Below, piece by piece: positions 54,294-64,000 of a DNA stretch of 64,000 bases (position 1 is its first letter; the number at the start of each line of letters is the position of its first letter). Under the pieces are notes generated by a model. It was not told the DNA's origin. It ran no database searches and saw only the letters and a list, made by a program, of their open reading frames with translations. This stretch comes from CADCWN01 sp046328475 (GTDB lineage Bacteria > Chloroflexota > Chloroflexia > Thermomicrobiales > CADCWN01): assembly GCA_046328475.1 (NCBI GenBank), contig JAXLWN010000008.1, positions 62,001 to 126,000 of the forward strand, read 5' to 3'. Both the position numbers and the translations under genes were made by a program.

Positions 54294-56603
54294 TCACTCT
54301 CCCGTCTCGCCCTCGATGTCGAAATCGGCGATGGCATACCCCGAGCGGGCGAGCAGCACCAGCGGTTCGGCCTTGCGGTCGGACGCCACGGTCACCAGCA
54401 CCGCCCGGCCGTTCCGCTGGGCGGGGAAGCCCTCCTGGCGCAAGATGTCGCGAGCGCGGTCGAGGACGAGGGGATCGAGCCCGACGCGCAGCACCAACTC
54501 GCGGCCGTCGACGTCCGACGGTTGCGGCCCGTCGACCTGGCGGCCCTGGTCGAGGTAGACGACGCGATCCGCGAGCAACCGCACCTCGCCCCAGCGGTGC
54601 GACGTGAAGACGAGCGTCCGTCCCTGGCGCTTCAGCTCCAGCAGCCGCTGCACGAGGTCGCGCTGCGTCCGGGCGTCGAGATTTGCCGTCGGCTCGTCCA
54701 GGAGCAGGATCGGCGGGTCCCCCAGCAGCGCCAGGGCCAGGGCCAGCTTCTGTTTCATGCCACCGGAGAGGCTGGCCACCGGTTGGGCGCGCACGTCGCC
54801 CAGCGCGAAGTAGTCGAGCTGTCCCAGCGCCTCGGCCAGCGGGACTTCCCGCAGCCGCGCGATCAGGGCCGTCAACTCGCCCACCGTCAGGTCGAAGGTC
54901 GGCATCTCCTGCGGGACATAGCCGATCTGACGGCGCACGGCGGTGCCCGCCGTGCGGGGCGAGTGGCCCGCGACGAGGATGTCCCCCTCGTAGCCGCCCC
55001 CCAGCAGGCAGCGCAGGAGCGTCGTCTTGCCCGCGCCGTTCGCCCCCCACAGCGCCAGGGCCTCGCCCGCCGCGACGGTCAGCGTGACGTCGTCAACCGC
55101 CAGCTTCGCGCCATAGCGCCTGGTCACCCCCTGCAAGGTGATGATCGCCTGGCCCGTCGGCGCGGCCTGGGCGCGGGCCGCGCCGGTTCGCGACCCGGGC
55201 GCGATGCGTCGGCCCCACCAGACGAGCGCCGCCGCCAGGATCAGGCAGCAGACGGCGAAGGCGAGCGCCGGCCAGGGGATGCTCGGCGGCGGCAAGGGGA
55301 TGCCGCCCGGCGCGATCGGGCTCGTCAGCGGGGCCGGGTCGACCAGGATTGGCTCGGTGGGGAAGAGCGGGAATGCGCGTGCCGCGAAATCAACCGCCGT
55401 CGCCGCGACACCGAAACGGAAGAGTCGCAAGATCGGTGCGGTGTCCATCAGTTGCTCGGACAACCGCTCGTCCCGATAGGCGACATCGCCGATCCCATCC
55501 CCGTCGGCGTCGTAGCCCGCGTAGTCGCTCCAGAAATTCCCGGTGCCCGCCTCGGACCACCGGTTCGCGCCCAACCGCCCGCCGCCGAGCACCGCCACCT
55601 GGTCGAGATTGTCGACGAAGGAGTTGCGGCTGAAGATGCTGTTCCGGTCGGACGGGAGGAGCCCGAGCGCGCTGTCGTTATAGGCGAGCAGATTGTCGCG
55701 GAAGTGGTTGAAAACGTCGCGAGAGAGCGGCGAATTATCGATGTAGATGCCGATCCGGTTGTCCAGGATTGCGTTCTGCTCCACCTCGACCGCGTCGATC
55801 TCCTTCAGGCCAAGGCCCTGCCCGGAGGGGCCGCGGCTGCCCCGCAGGAGATTGGCGCGCACCGTGATGTTGCGCCCGTACATCAGATAGATGCCGACCG
55901 AGTTGTGCTCGAGCCGGTTGCGCTCGATCAGGTTGTTGCTGCTGTTCATCAGGTGCAGGCCGTAGCGCCCGCGCGTCACGACATTGTCGCGCACAGTCGA
56001 ATTGTCGGAGAACCAGACCAGGATATCCCGCGCCACATCGACCCGATTGCCGACGATCTGCGCGTTGTGGCTGTACCAGACCTTGATCGCGTCGCCGCGC
56101 ACCCCCTCCGGCACCGGCTTGCCGACGATCGTGTTCCCTTCGATCCGGGCGTCGGGTGCCTGGCGCAGGTTGACACCGAAGAGATCGTCGAGGAACTGGT
56201 TGTTGAGCAGCGCCACGCGCGGTGCCTCCACGATCACCGCGCTATCCTCCTTGTCGAAGTTGTCGCCGCTATCGCGCACAACGAAGCCCTGCACGGTGAC
56301 ATCCGGCGCGGCCACCTGCACAACCGTGCCGCGATCGCCGCCAGCGATCACGGGCCAGCCGATCCCCGTCAGGCGCACCGGTTTCTCGATGGTCAGCGGC
56401 CCCCGATAGCTCCCGCCCCGCACCTGGATCGTCGCGCCCGGCGCGGCCTCGGCGAGCGCGGCCTCGATCGAGGCGTACCGGCAGGTCGCGCAGACCTGCA
56501 AGCCCACCACCGGGTCGTCGGCCGCGACCGCACTGCCGCCCCGAAGTAGCGAACAGCCGAGGAGGACGACGCCGACCAGCACTACCGAACGAAGATATCG
56601 CAT
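54294..56603 (-). CDS. nosD-nosF: NosD-NosF fusion: periplasmic beta-helix protein joined to ABC ATPase
   Basis: 769 residues from ATG 56603. Residues 1-25 are a Sec signal. About 30-420 is the NosD right-handed beta-helix ('IEAALAEAAPGATIQVRGGSYRG', 'GLHLMNSSNNLIERNRLEHNSVGIYLMYG', 'GNFWSDYAGYDADGDGIGD'). About 440-463 is a membrane helix ('WPALAFAVCCLILAAALVWW'). About 485-769 is NosF: 'LWGANGAGKTTLLR', 'SLSGGMKQKLALALAL', 'ILLLDEPTANLD', 'FTSHRWGE'. In known systems NosD and NosF are separate proteins on opposite sides of the membrane. Here one chain with one crossing carries both. No frameshift or internal stop is visible. Confidence 0.93.
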   Translation of the reverse strand: MRYLRSVVLVGVVLLGCSLLRGGSAVAADDPVVGLQVCATCRYASIEAALAEAAPGATIQVRGGSYRGPLTIEKPVRLTGIGWPVIAGGDRGTVVQVAAPDVTVQGFVVRDSGDNFDKEDSAVIVEAPRVALLNNQFLDDLFGVNLRQAPDARIEGNTIVGKPVPEGVRGDAIKVWYSHNAQIVGNRVDVARDILVWFSDNSTVRDNVVTRGRYGLHLMNSSNNLIERNRLEHNSVGIYLMYGRNITVRANLLRGSRGPSGQGLGLKEIDAVEVEQNAILDNRIGIYIDNSPLSRDVFNHFRDNLLAYNDSALGLLPSDRNSIFSRNSFVDNLDQVAVLGGGRLGANRWSEAGTGNFWSDYAGYDADGDGIGDVAYRDERLSEQLMDTAPILRLFRFGVAATAVDFAARAFPLFPTEPILVDPAPLTSPIAPGGIPLPPPSIPWPALAFAVCCLILAAALVWWGRRIAPGSRTGAARAQAAPTGQAIITLQGVTRRYGAKLAVDDVTLTVAAGEALALWGANGAGKTTLLRCLLGGGYEGDILVAGHSPRTAGTAVRRQIGYVPQEMPTFDLTVGELTALIARLREVPLAEALGQLDYFALGDVRAQPVASLSGGMKQKLALALALLGDPPILLLDEPTANLDARTQRDLVQRLLELKRQGRTLVFTSHRWGEVRLLADRVVYLDQGRQVDGPQPSDVDGRELVLRVGLDPLVLDRARDILRQEGFPAQRNGRAVLVTVASDRKAEPLVLLARSGYAIADFDIEGETGE

Positions 56604-56619
56604 AGCTGCCCTGCCACCG

Positions 56620-57261
56620 CTACCGCGCCGGGCGGCGGAACCGGAACGCGATCCCGACCAGGGCGAACACCGCCGCCGCCAGCGCCAGGTAGAAACCAGG
56701 CTCGAACCGGGCGGTGGTGGAGAATTGCCCCACGCGACCAAGCCCGATCAGGTGCGGGGTGAATGGTTTGATGCTGGTGCTGAGCGCGGCGGACGCGTCG
56801 AGATTGTGCCCGGCGCGGTAGAGCCAAAAGAAGAGATCCCCCACGAAGGCCAGCGGGAACGCGACGATGGGGAGCGCGAGCAACGCCGCCAGGCGGGGGC
56901 GCAGCAGGGCCGCCAGCACCCCGAGGACGACGATCGCCACGATCGCCACCCGGGCGACGCGGCGTTCAAGGATCGCCGCGTCGCCCAGCTTCATCATCCC
57001 GATGTAGTGATTCAGCCCGTCGATCTCGCCCACGTCGCCGGTCAGCTTCTGCGTGTAGAGGGTGATGCTCAGCCCCTTGGGATACTGCGGCGCGTGCAGC
57101 ATCAGCGTCCAGAAGGGCAGCAGCGTCGAGAGGCCGAGCAGCAGCGCCGCCACCACGAGGAGGAGTCGCGGCCACAGGCCCGCCCGCCGGACGGTCGAGG
57201 CGTGGAGCGCCGGGGCTGCCACCGACGCCCGCTCCATCTGCAGTTGCTGCCTGATAGCCAT
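56620..57261 (-). CDS. Four-helix membrane protein of nos clusters (NosB-like)
   Basis: 213 residues: helices at about 29-50, 100-117, 122-142 and 185-205. The first periplasmic loop carries 'APQYPKGLSITLYTQKLTGDVGEIDGLNHYIGM'-type sequence (given here in part), which I associate with membrane proteins beside nosZ/nosD. The role is not known. It may help electron delivery or NosZ maturation. GGAGG before ATG 57261. It lies between nosZ and nosD::nosF. Confidence 0.7.
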   Translation of the reverse strand: MAIRQQLQMERASVAAPALHASTVRRAGLWPRLLLVVAALLLGLSTLLPFWTLMLHAPQYPKGLSITLYTQKLTGDVGEIDGLNHYIGMMKLGDAAILERRVARVAIVAIVVLGVLAALLRPRLAALLALPIVAFPLAFVGDLFFWLYRAGHNLDASAALSTSIKPFTPHLIGLGRVGQFSTTARFEPGFYLALAAAVFALVGIAFRFRRPAR

Positions 57262-57330
57262 CGTCGTCCTCCCGGGCGATCCTGCGGTGCTGTCCCCCGC
57301 CTCGCCCCCGTCACCAGGTCTCGCACCGGG

Positions 57331-59412
57331 CTAGCGGCCCTTCGGCTTGACCAGGAAGTAGCCCATCATCTCCAGGTGCAGCGCCGAGCAGAACTCGGTG
57401 CAGTAGAACGGGAAGGTGCCGGACATATCGGCCTTGAAGGTGATCGTCTCGGTCTTCCCCGGTTCGAGGCTGAGGTTGATGTTCTGGCCGCCGAGCGCGA
57501 AGCCGTGAGTGGCGTCGACCGCCCGCTCGATGTTCGTGAGGTGCCAGACGACATCGTCCCCTTCGTTGACCTCGATGGTATCGGGCGTCAGGTGGCTGCG
57601 CATCAGCGTCATCCAGATCTCGACCTTCGTCCCGTTGCGCTCGATGCGCTCCTGGCCGGGAGTGGTGGCGTTCGGGTCCTTGCTCCAGGTGATCGCGTTC
57701 CAGCCGACCTCCGGGTAGACCTCCAACCCCTTCAGCCGCTCGCGCTTGATGATCTGGGCGTAGTGCGGCTCCCCGAAGCCGAGCGGCATGTCGGCGAGCA
57801 CCCGGAACTTACTATCCTTGCTGATGTCCAGCAGTTGCAGATTCTGCGGCAGCAGCGGGCCGACGTTCACGAAGCGATCGACCGACCACTTGTTGAGCGC
57901 GACCAGGTAGTTACCGGCGGGCTTGGCGGTGTCGCCCTCGGCCGCCGCGATGTGGCCGACGTTGTACTGGACCGGGATCTTCTCGACCAGCTTCCAGCCG
58001 TCGTCGCGATAGGGCTTGCCGAGCGACCAGCGGGCGATGGCGCTGTCGAGGAAGAGGCTGGTGTAGGCGTAGCCCTGGTCGTCGTACTGCGTGTGCAGCG
58101 GGCCGAGCCCCAGTTCCACCTGGGTCTCCAGGCAATCCTGGAAGCCGAGGATCGGCACGCCGAAGGCATCCTTCTCCGTGGTCCCCTTCTTGATCGCATC
58201 CTGGATCTTCTGGAAGCTGTAGATCGTGACGTGCGGGTCGAGCTTGCCCGAGACGACGAGGAAGTCCCCCTTCGGCGTCACGTCCACACCATGCGGGCTC
58301 TTGGGTTCGGGCACCAGGAAGAGGATCCCCTCGCTGATGGCGGTCTGCAACCGGATGACGTTGAACTCCTTGATCTGGTTGCTGCGGCCCTTCATCTTCT
58401 CGGCCTTGCCGGCCTTGACGACTTCGGCCGCCTTGCGGTAGTTGATGACGTGCAGGTAGTCCATGTCGCGCTGGGACGCGCCGATCTCCATGAATGGCTT
58501 GCCGGTGTCGCCGTTCTGGCCGATCGCCATCTCGGTGTTGAAGGAGTTCCAGAAGGCCCAGCCGTCGGAGACTCCCTTGCCGGCATCGGCCAGGTCGCGG
58601 AAGTAGGGTGGGGTCTCGATGCCGAACGACTCCTCCGGGATGATGCGCGCCTTCTGGCGATCGAACTTCCAGAGGCAGATCAGGCCGCGATACTTCTCCT
58701 TATACTCGCTCAGCGGCGCGTACTCCCAGCCAAGCGGCGTGGAATACTGATCGGCCTCCAGGACATAGTCGGTGTTGGGCGTGACGAACGCGCCGCCGTG
58801 CTCATTGATCAGCAGCGGGTTCTTGATGATCTGCTTCGTGGCGAAGTCGCGCAGGTCAACAACCGCCAGCCGACCGTTCGCCTTCTCGTTGATGAAGAGG
58901 AACTGGCCGTCGTACTCGCCGTTGGTCTCGCTCAGCGCCGGGTGGTGCGTGTCGCCGTAGAGGATCGGTTTTCCATTGACATAGCCACCCTCCAGGACCC
59001 CCCGCGTCTCGTCGCTGTAGCCGTAGCCCTGCCACGGCTCGGGCGTGTAGACGGCGATCGTCTTCAGCACGCGCATCGAGGGGATGCTGATGACGAAGAT
59101 CTGCCCGCCGTGGCCGCTCGACGCGAACATCACGTAGTCTTCCAACTGGCCCGAGGGCATGTAGGTCTTCAAGGCTGCGGTCACGTCATCGGCGGACAGC
59201 TTGCGCGCGGCGATCACGTCCTGCGCAGCGGCGGTGAGCCCCGCGCCAGCCCCTGCAGTCGGCGTGGTCTTCGTGCCGCCGATACTACAGGCGCTGAGCA
59301 GCGCCGACCCAACCGGGAGCGCGGCTGCCGCCCCGAGCCCGCCGAGGAAGCGTCGCCGGTTGACCTGCCACTTCGCCTTCTTGGTCACCGGATCGTCCGA
59401 TTGCTTACCCAT
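57331..59412 (-). CDS. nosZ: Nitrous-oxide reductase
   Basis: 693 residues. Reduces N2O to N2. All seven CuZ His are present in 'YGDTHHPALSE' (two), 'INEHGGAFV', 'KSPHGVDVT', 'GPLHTQYDD', 'YNVGHIAAA' and 'GEPHYAQI'. The CuA site is 'FYCTEFCSALHLEMMGY' plus 'ATHGFALGG'. The signal is 'NRRRFLGGLGAAAAL' followed by 'LLSACS', a Tat motif combined with a lipobox, so the enzyme is predicted to be membrane-anchored on the outer face. AAGGAGGG lies before ATG 59412. The operon has two cupredoxin genes upstream and maturation genes downstream. Confidence 0.96.
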   Translation of the reverse strand: MGKQSDDPVTKKAKWQVNRRRFLGGLGAAAALPVGSALLSACSIGGTKTTPTAGAGAGLTAAAQDVIAARKLSADDVTAALKTYMPSGQLEDYVMFASSGHGGQIFVISIPSMRVLKTIAVYTPEPWQGYGYSDETRGVLEGGYVNGKPILYGDTHHPALSETNGEYDGQFLFINEKANGRLAVVDLRDFATKQIIKNPLLINEHGGAFVTPNTDYVLEADQYSTPLGWEYAPLSEYKEKYRGLICLWKFDRQKARIIPEESFGIETPPYFRDLADAGKGVSDGWAFWNSFNTEMAIGQNGDTGKPFMEIGASQRDMDYLHVINYRKAAEVVKAGKAEKMKGRSNQIKEFNVIRLQTAISEGILFLVPEPKSPHGVDVTPKGDFLVVSGKLDPHVTIYSFQKIQDAIKKGTTEKDAFGVPILGFQDCLETQVELGLGPLHTQYDDQGYAYTSLFLDSAIARWSLGKPYRDDGWKLVEKIPVQYNVGHIAAAEGDTAKPAGNYLVALNKWSVDRFVNVGPLLPQNLQLLDISKDSKFRVLADMPLGFGEPHYAQIIKRERLKGLEVYPEVGWNAITWSKDPNATTPGQERIERNGTKVEIWMTLMRSHLTPDTIEVNEGDDVVWHLTNIERAVDATHGFALGGQNINLSLEPGKTETITFKADMSGTFPFYCTEFCSALHLEMMGYFLVKPKGR

Positions 59413-59461
59413 CGCCAGCCCTCCTTTGCGGGCCGTGCGGCGGCCCGCCCCGGTATGTCAC

Positions 59462-59977
59462 TCAAGGGCGTCCGGCCGCGCCGTCGCCCACGATCAGCGT
59501 GCCCTTGATCCACTGCTCCTGCAGATGAGCGCGCCCCTGCTCGGCCGTGGCACACCAGAAGGTGTAGGTTCCCGGGCGAGCGAGCGCGAACGTGCCCGTG
59601 GCCTCGCCGCCACCCGGCTCGGCCGTGACCGCCCCCGCGACCCCTTCGATCGTCAGGGTGCGCTCGGCCTGGCCGTGGTTGTGGAACGTGATCGGCAGCA
59701 GCCCCGGTGCCGCGACGCGGACCTCGCGCGGCCCGCACCCCGTGTCGACCGCCATGATGACGATCGCGGATGCGCCGCCGGTCGTCACCGCCCCCATCTC
59801 CATTGGCCCCGGCGCAGTCGTCGCCCCGGCCCACCAGCTCCGGGCCGCGAGCCCCACCAGCGTCAGCAGCGCCGCGCCGAGCACCAGCGCCGCGATCGCC
59901 CACCGGGACTGCGGCCTGCGGAACGCGGCGACCGAACGGGCCACCGCCGGACTGGTCTGCTCGCCCGAGACCATCAT
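59462..59977 (-). CDS. Membrane-anchored cupredoxin-like protein
   Basis: 171 residues from ATGATG at 59977 (AGGAGG site). One N-terminal helix (about 24-46) anchors a cupredoxin-type domain: 'LLPITFHNHGQAERTLTIEG' with a candidate His ligand and 'PGTYTFWCATAEQGRAHLQEQWIKGTLIV' with Cys and a possible His. The usual 'C..H...GM' loop is altered, so copper binding is less sure than in the next gene. It probably relays electrons to NosZ or holds copper. Confidence 0.78.
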   Translation of the reverse strand: MMVSGEQTSPAVARSVAAFRRPQSRWAIAALVLGAALLTLVGLAARSWWAGATTAPGPMEMGAVTTGGASAIVIMAVDTGCGPREVRVAAPGLLPITFHNHGQAERTLTIEGVAGAVTAEPGGGEATGTFALARPGTYTFWCATAEQGRAHLQEQWIKGTLIVGDGAAGRP

Positions 59978-60083
59978 CGGGATCCTCCTGCGGCCATCGC
60001 GCATGGTTAGGGGGCGGAAGCGCAGCGCACGGCGCACGTCCCGCCAGCCGCGCGAGCACTGGCGCTCGCGCGGCGGATCCGGC

Positions 60084-60545
60084 TCACTTCACCGTCAGTT
60101 TGGCGACCATGCCGGCCTCGGTGTGCCCGGCAATCTTGCAGAGGATCTTGTACTCCCCTGCCTTGAGTCCCTTGATCGTCAGGTTCGTGGTCGAGCCCCC
60201 CTTGAGCGTCGGGCTGGTATAGTTGATCCCATTGCCCTCGACCGTGAACTGGTGCTCGAGCGGGGCCGGGTTCTTCACGACGAAGGTCACATCCCCCGCA
60301 GTCGCGGAATAGGCCGTCCTATCCCACTTGAGCGCCATGGTCGCATCGGCAGTCACCGCCACCGTCTGCGTCACGGCGTCGGCGAAGAAGTCGGTGCCCC
60401 CGTATTGGCTGCCCCCCTTCACGGTGGCGGCGCTGGTAGCCTTGGTATTTGAGGCACCACTGGTTCCGGTTCCGCACGCAACGAGCGCGATGCTGAGCAT
60501 GAGCAGCAGCAAGCCCGCCGGTACCAATCGCAGGATCATGCGCAT
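60084..60545 (-). CDS. Cupredoxin lipoprotein (plastocyanin/azurin-like)
   Basis: 153 residues from ATG 60545 (AAGGAGAGG site). Lipoprotein signal 'GLLLLMLSIALVACG', then a Type-1 copper domain with 'NPAPLEHQFTVEG' (His) and 'YKILCKIAGHTEAGMVAKL' (Cys, His, Met). A small periplasm-side electron carrier, probably the donor to the CuA site of NosZ encoded two genes downstream. First gene of the nos operon. Confidence 0.88.
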   Translation of the reverse strand: MRMILRLVPAGLLLLMLSIALVACGTGTSGASNTKATSAATVKGGSQYGGTDFFADAVTQTVAVTADATMALKWDRTAYSATAGDVTFVVKNPAPLEHQFTVEGNGINYTSPTLKGGSTTNLTIKGLKAGEYKILCKIAGHTEAGMVAKLTVK

Positions 60546-60924
60546 CTTCCACCTCTCCTTCGATCCTTCGCCGTTCCGGGCGTGTCGCCCGACGGCACTA
60601 CATCGAGAATAGCGGGCTTGTGCGGACATGACCCCGGCCCTTGGGGTGGACTTTCGCGCCGCGCGATCCCACCCCAAAGGGTAGGATTTCGCCCCGGACT
60701 GAACGGTTCGGGGCGGCGCGGGCCGCCTGAGCTGGCGCAGGTGCGCACCGGGGCCGAGGGGGACGCAGCCGCCGCGTGCTCGTTCATCGCGCTGTCTGGG
60801 TCGCGAAGGGCGGGCACCAAGCCCGGTGCCGAGGATGACCACCGAGGAGAGCCCATCGGCCCTTCAGTTACGCGCTCGCCGTTTTGCTCTGAGCGCGCCA
60901 GCGCCAGGTCTCTCGCGCATAAGA
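60546..60924. promoter_or_regulatory. nos operon upstream region with two inverted repeats
   Basis: No gene. Two inverted repeats stand out: CCCTTGGGGTGGA (60638-60650) / TCCCACCCCAAAGGG (60667-60681), with one bulge; and CGCCCCG (60690-60696) / CGGGGCG (60709-60715). A possible minus-strand -10 (TATTCT) is at 60606-60611 without a good -35, as expected for an activator-dependent promoter. Confidence 0.5.
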
Positions 60925-60956
60925 AAAGGGGGACGCTCGGTAGAGCGTCCCCCTTT
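60925..60956 (-). terminator. Rho-independent terminator of typA
   Basis: AAAGGGGGACGCTC (60925-60938) / GAGCGTCCCCCTTT (60943-60956), a 14-bp stem with a 4-nt loop, followed on the minus strand by TTTTCTT. It lies 18 nt after the typA stop. Confidence 0.92.
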
Positions 60957-60974
60957 GATTGCTGACCGATGGTG

Positions 60975-62843
<1,869 letters not shown>

Positions 62844-62915
62844 GCGGTGAACCTACCTCATGTGCGATGGTGTGTGAATCGACCGAATCAAATGGAGTAG
62901 CGGTGTGCAATCAAC

Positions 62916-62939
62916 GGCCCGTGCGTCTCCACACGGGCC
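62916..62939 (-). promoter_or_regulatory. Hairpin in the typA leader
   Basis: GGCCCGTG (62916-62923) / CACGGGCC (62932-62939), an 8-bp stem with an 8-nt loop, about 75-100 nt before the typA start. Confidence 0.4.
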
Positions 62940-62961
62940 AAACGTACGCTGTGCTGCGGGA

Positions 62962-62991
62962 AGTATAGCAGCAGCGCGACGTTATGTCGAA
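62962..62991 (-). promoter_or_regulatory. Sigma70-type promoter of typA
   Basis: On the minus strand TTCGAC (complement of 62986-62991), N18, TATACT (complement of 62962-62967), about 120 nt upstream of typA. Confidence 0.6.
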
Positions 62992-63013
62992 GATATGGGC
63001 GAGCGTGGGCGAG

Positions 63014-63061
63014 GATGAGTAGTCGGGTGGTCTGGTAGTCGGGTGGTCGGATAGCCGGGTG
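63014..63061. repeat. Octamer array GTCGGGTG-type x6
   Basis: GATGAGTA, GTCGGGTG, GTCTGGTA, GTCGGGTG, GTCGGATA, GCCGGGTG with an 8-base period, followed by a G-run. Confidence 0.85.
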
Positions 63062-63065
63062 GGGG

Positions 63066-63094
63066 GGCGGAAAGTAGGTTTGATTTGCTGTTTT
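63066..63094. repeat. 29-bp shared motif, copy 2
   Basis: Starts GGCGGAAAGTAGGTTTGATT. 27 of 29 positions match the reverse complement of 26823-26851. Confidence 0.85.
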
Positions 63095-63154
63095 CACTCT
63101 TCCTCTTCCTCTCTTCTCGGGGCGGGGTGGGGCAAGGCGAAAGAAGGACGGTTG

Positions 63155-63320
63155 AACCGCCAAGATGCCAAGGACGCCAAGACGAGGAGAGAAGAGAGTG
63201 GAGAGTGGAGAGAAAGGGTGCGAAGACCGCAGAGGCGCAGAGCGCAGAGAACAGCAGAGACGAGAAGGGACGGATTGAACCACAGAGGACAGAGGGCACG
63301 GAGACGAGAAGAGAAGGGAG
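63155..63320. repeat. Composite nonamer/heptamer repeat, copy 2
   Basis: AACCGCCAAGATGCCAAGG-type nonamers, GAGAGAAG purine units, CGCAGAGG units, then CCACAGAGGACAGAGGG. It is the reverse-complement counterpart of 23581-23746, with the same module order. Confidence 0.85.
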
Positions 63321-63420
63321 AAGAGAGAGGGGCGGATGCTGCGCTGAGATCAGCATGATAGGGGGAGGGGGCAGTGATCATGGTGGCCTCCATTCTTGGG
63401 TGGCGTGCGGGCCGTGAGCG

Positions 63421-63545
63421 ATGCGGGTGCCGTTCCGACGAGGGCGGGTCGGTGACCCGCCCCTACCGGGATGGGTGGCTGGGGGCGATGCGGGTGGCGG
63501 GGCCGCGCGGGCGCTTCGCGAAGCGCCCCTACCTCTATCTACCCG
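63421..63545. repeat. Interspersed repeat family 3, copy 2
   Basis: From GCGGGTGCCGTTC to CCCCTACCTCTATCTACCCG, with internal palindromes GGGCGGGTCGGTGACCCGCCC and GGGCGCTTCGCGAAGCGCCC. It aligns with the reverse complement of 26535-26662. Confidence 0.8.
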
Positions 63546-63671
63546 TCGTGGGGGGCTGATCATGCCAACATGGCGGAATACTGGTTGCTTGTTGGTCGAG
63601 ATGACAAGGTTGGCGCTGGGAGAGGGAGAGGGAGGGAAGGGCGGGGGTGAGGGCCGCCCTTCCCGAGGGAG

Positions 63672-64000
63672 TCAGGCGGTGGGGTTGAGGGCTTGTTCGA
63701 CTTCTTTGGAGTAGTTGACGGAGTGCATGCCGCCGGAGCGGCGGAGGATTTCGCTGTAGGGGATGGGCTGCGGGCCGAAGGAGATTTCGCGGGCGAGGGT
63801 GGCGTCGTCGAGGGTGCCGACGTAGGCGATCAGGTTTTCGTGGACGGTGTGGAACTCGGCCAGGAGGTCGTCGCGGCTATTGGCGATGCGCTCGTTGACG
63901 CGATCCTGGTTCCAGTGGTTCACATCGAAGCCGCCACCGGCCGGGGGATTGCCTGCGGCGCGGTTGCCCATCATCTCGTAGCCTTTGGCGCGGCCGGCGA
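63672..64000 (-). CDS. DinB-like four-helix protein, 5' end outside the window
   Basis: At least 109 C-terminal codons, and the frame is open to the window edge. 'NHWNQDRVNERIANSRDDLLAEFHTVHENLIAYV' and 'PYSEILRRSGGMHSVNYSKEV' resemble DinB/maleylpyruvate-isomerase N-domain proteins, which bind a metal and act as thiol-dependent transferases. The expected metal His residues cannot all be placed because the N-terminus is missing. A local Met at 63974 is probably internal. Confidence 0.6.
   Translation of the reverse strand, partial: AGRAKGYEMMGNRAAGNPPAGGGFDVNHWNQDRVNERIANSRDDLLAEFHTVHENLIAYVGTLDDATLAREISFGPQPIPYSEILRRSGGMHSVNYSKEVEQALNPTA

Larger units (their letters stand above)
62992..63671. 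other. Long repeat-filled spacer
   Basis: About 680 bp with no credible gene. In order: octamer array, 29-bp motif, pyrimidine tract, composite nonamer block, repeat family 3, then unremarkable sequence up to the DinB-like stop. This order mirrors the inverted locus at 26535-26940. Confidence 0.7.

Noticed and set aside
53379..56549. Plus-strand open frame of about 1056 codons across the nos genes
   Set aside because: Antisense shadow of nosL, nosY and nosD::nosF. The minus-strand products have full family motifs and ribosome sites.
56725..59508. Plus-strand open frame of about 927 codons across nosZ
   Set aside because: Antisense shadow of nosZ, low-complexity translation without motifs.

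Overview
Organism. The window is a high-GC bacterial chromosome segment. I read it as Chloroflexota, probably Thermomicrobia-like. The reasons are the extracellular 'yW..GGL..FGyPLS..f' repeats on a secreted glycosidase, a nos operon with lipoprotein-type NosZ and cupredoxins, Tat-type lipoprotein signals, and spacers filled with short tandem repeats. No rRNA, tRNA, CRISPR array or recognisable transposase is visible.

Layout. 0-6.1 kb: a Rid-like protein, an SRPBCC protein, a cold-shock protein, a GT87-like membrane protein and a PAS/GGDEF/EAL protein with a foreign-looking C-terminus. 6.3-10.7 kb: a second, larger PAS/GAF/GGDEF/EAL protein. 10.9-15.7 kb: a PHB-depolymerase-like lipoprotein gene, malate dehydrogenase, a LarA-like racemase, a ribbon-helix-helix antitoxin and an alpha/beta hydrolase. 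The first four of these carry nonsense or frameshift lesions. 16-25 kb: an ATPase-less Clp N-domain protein, an SGNH hydrolase, a divergent MFS/TetR pair with a clear operator, an M14 peptidase and an aminotransferase. 25.3-31.8 kb: a 2-hydroxyacid dehydrogenase, three Gfo/Idh/MocA oxidoreductases, a cupin and a hydrolase, which looks like sugar or polyol catabolism. 31.9-36.4 kb: sdhA, sdhB and pckA. 36.5-39.2 kb: a phosphonate-type ABC transporter whose PhnD and PhnC share one open frame across a 21-bp hairpin. 39.5-50.3 kb: ATP-grasp, RodZ-like, a protein with a Cys4 module at each end, acs, DUF4910/M28 peptidase, MBL, HAD and Uma2. 50.4-53 kb: a GH78-like glycosidase. 53-60.5 kb: an intact nitrous-oxide-reductase operon (cupredoxin, cupredoxin, nosZ, NosB-like, a nosD::nosF fusion, nosY, nosL). 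61-62.8 kb: typA. The window ends inside a DinB-like gene.

How it fits together. sdhAB, mdh, pckA and acs suggest a respiratory acetate/C4-acid metabolism with gluconeogenesis, and the nos operon allows N2O as terminal electron acceptor. The features most worth a second look are the NosD-NosF fusion, the PhnD-PhnC continuous frame, the double-Cys4 protein, the four-repeat Clp_N protein, and an extensive system of spacer repeats. Those repeats are locus-specific 7-mer or 8-mer arrays that often start at a stop codon and often occur as inverted pairs.

Caveat. All clear indels lie between about 3.7 and 14.7 kb, several of them in homopolymers, so assembly error there is as likely as gene decay.
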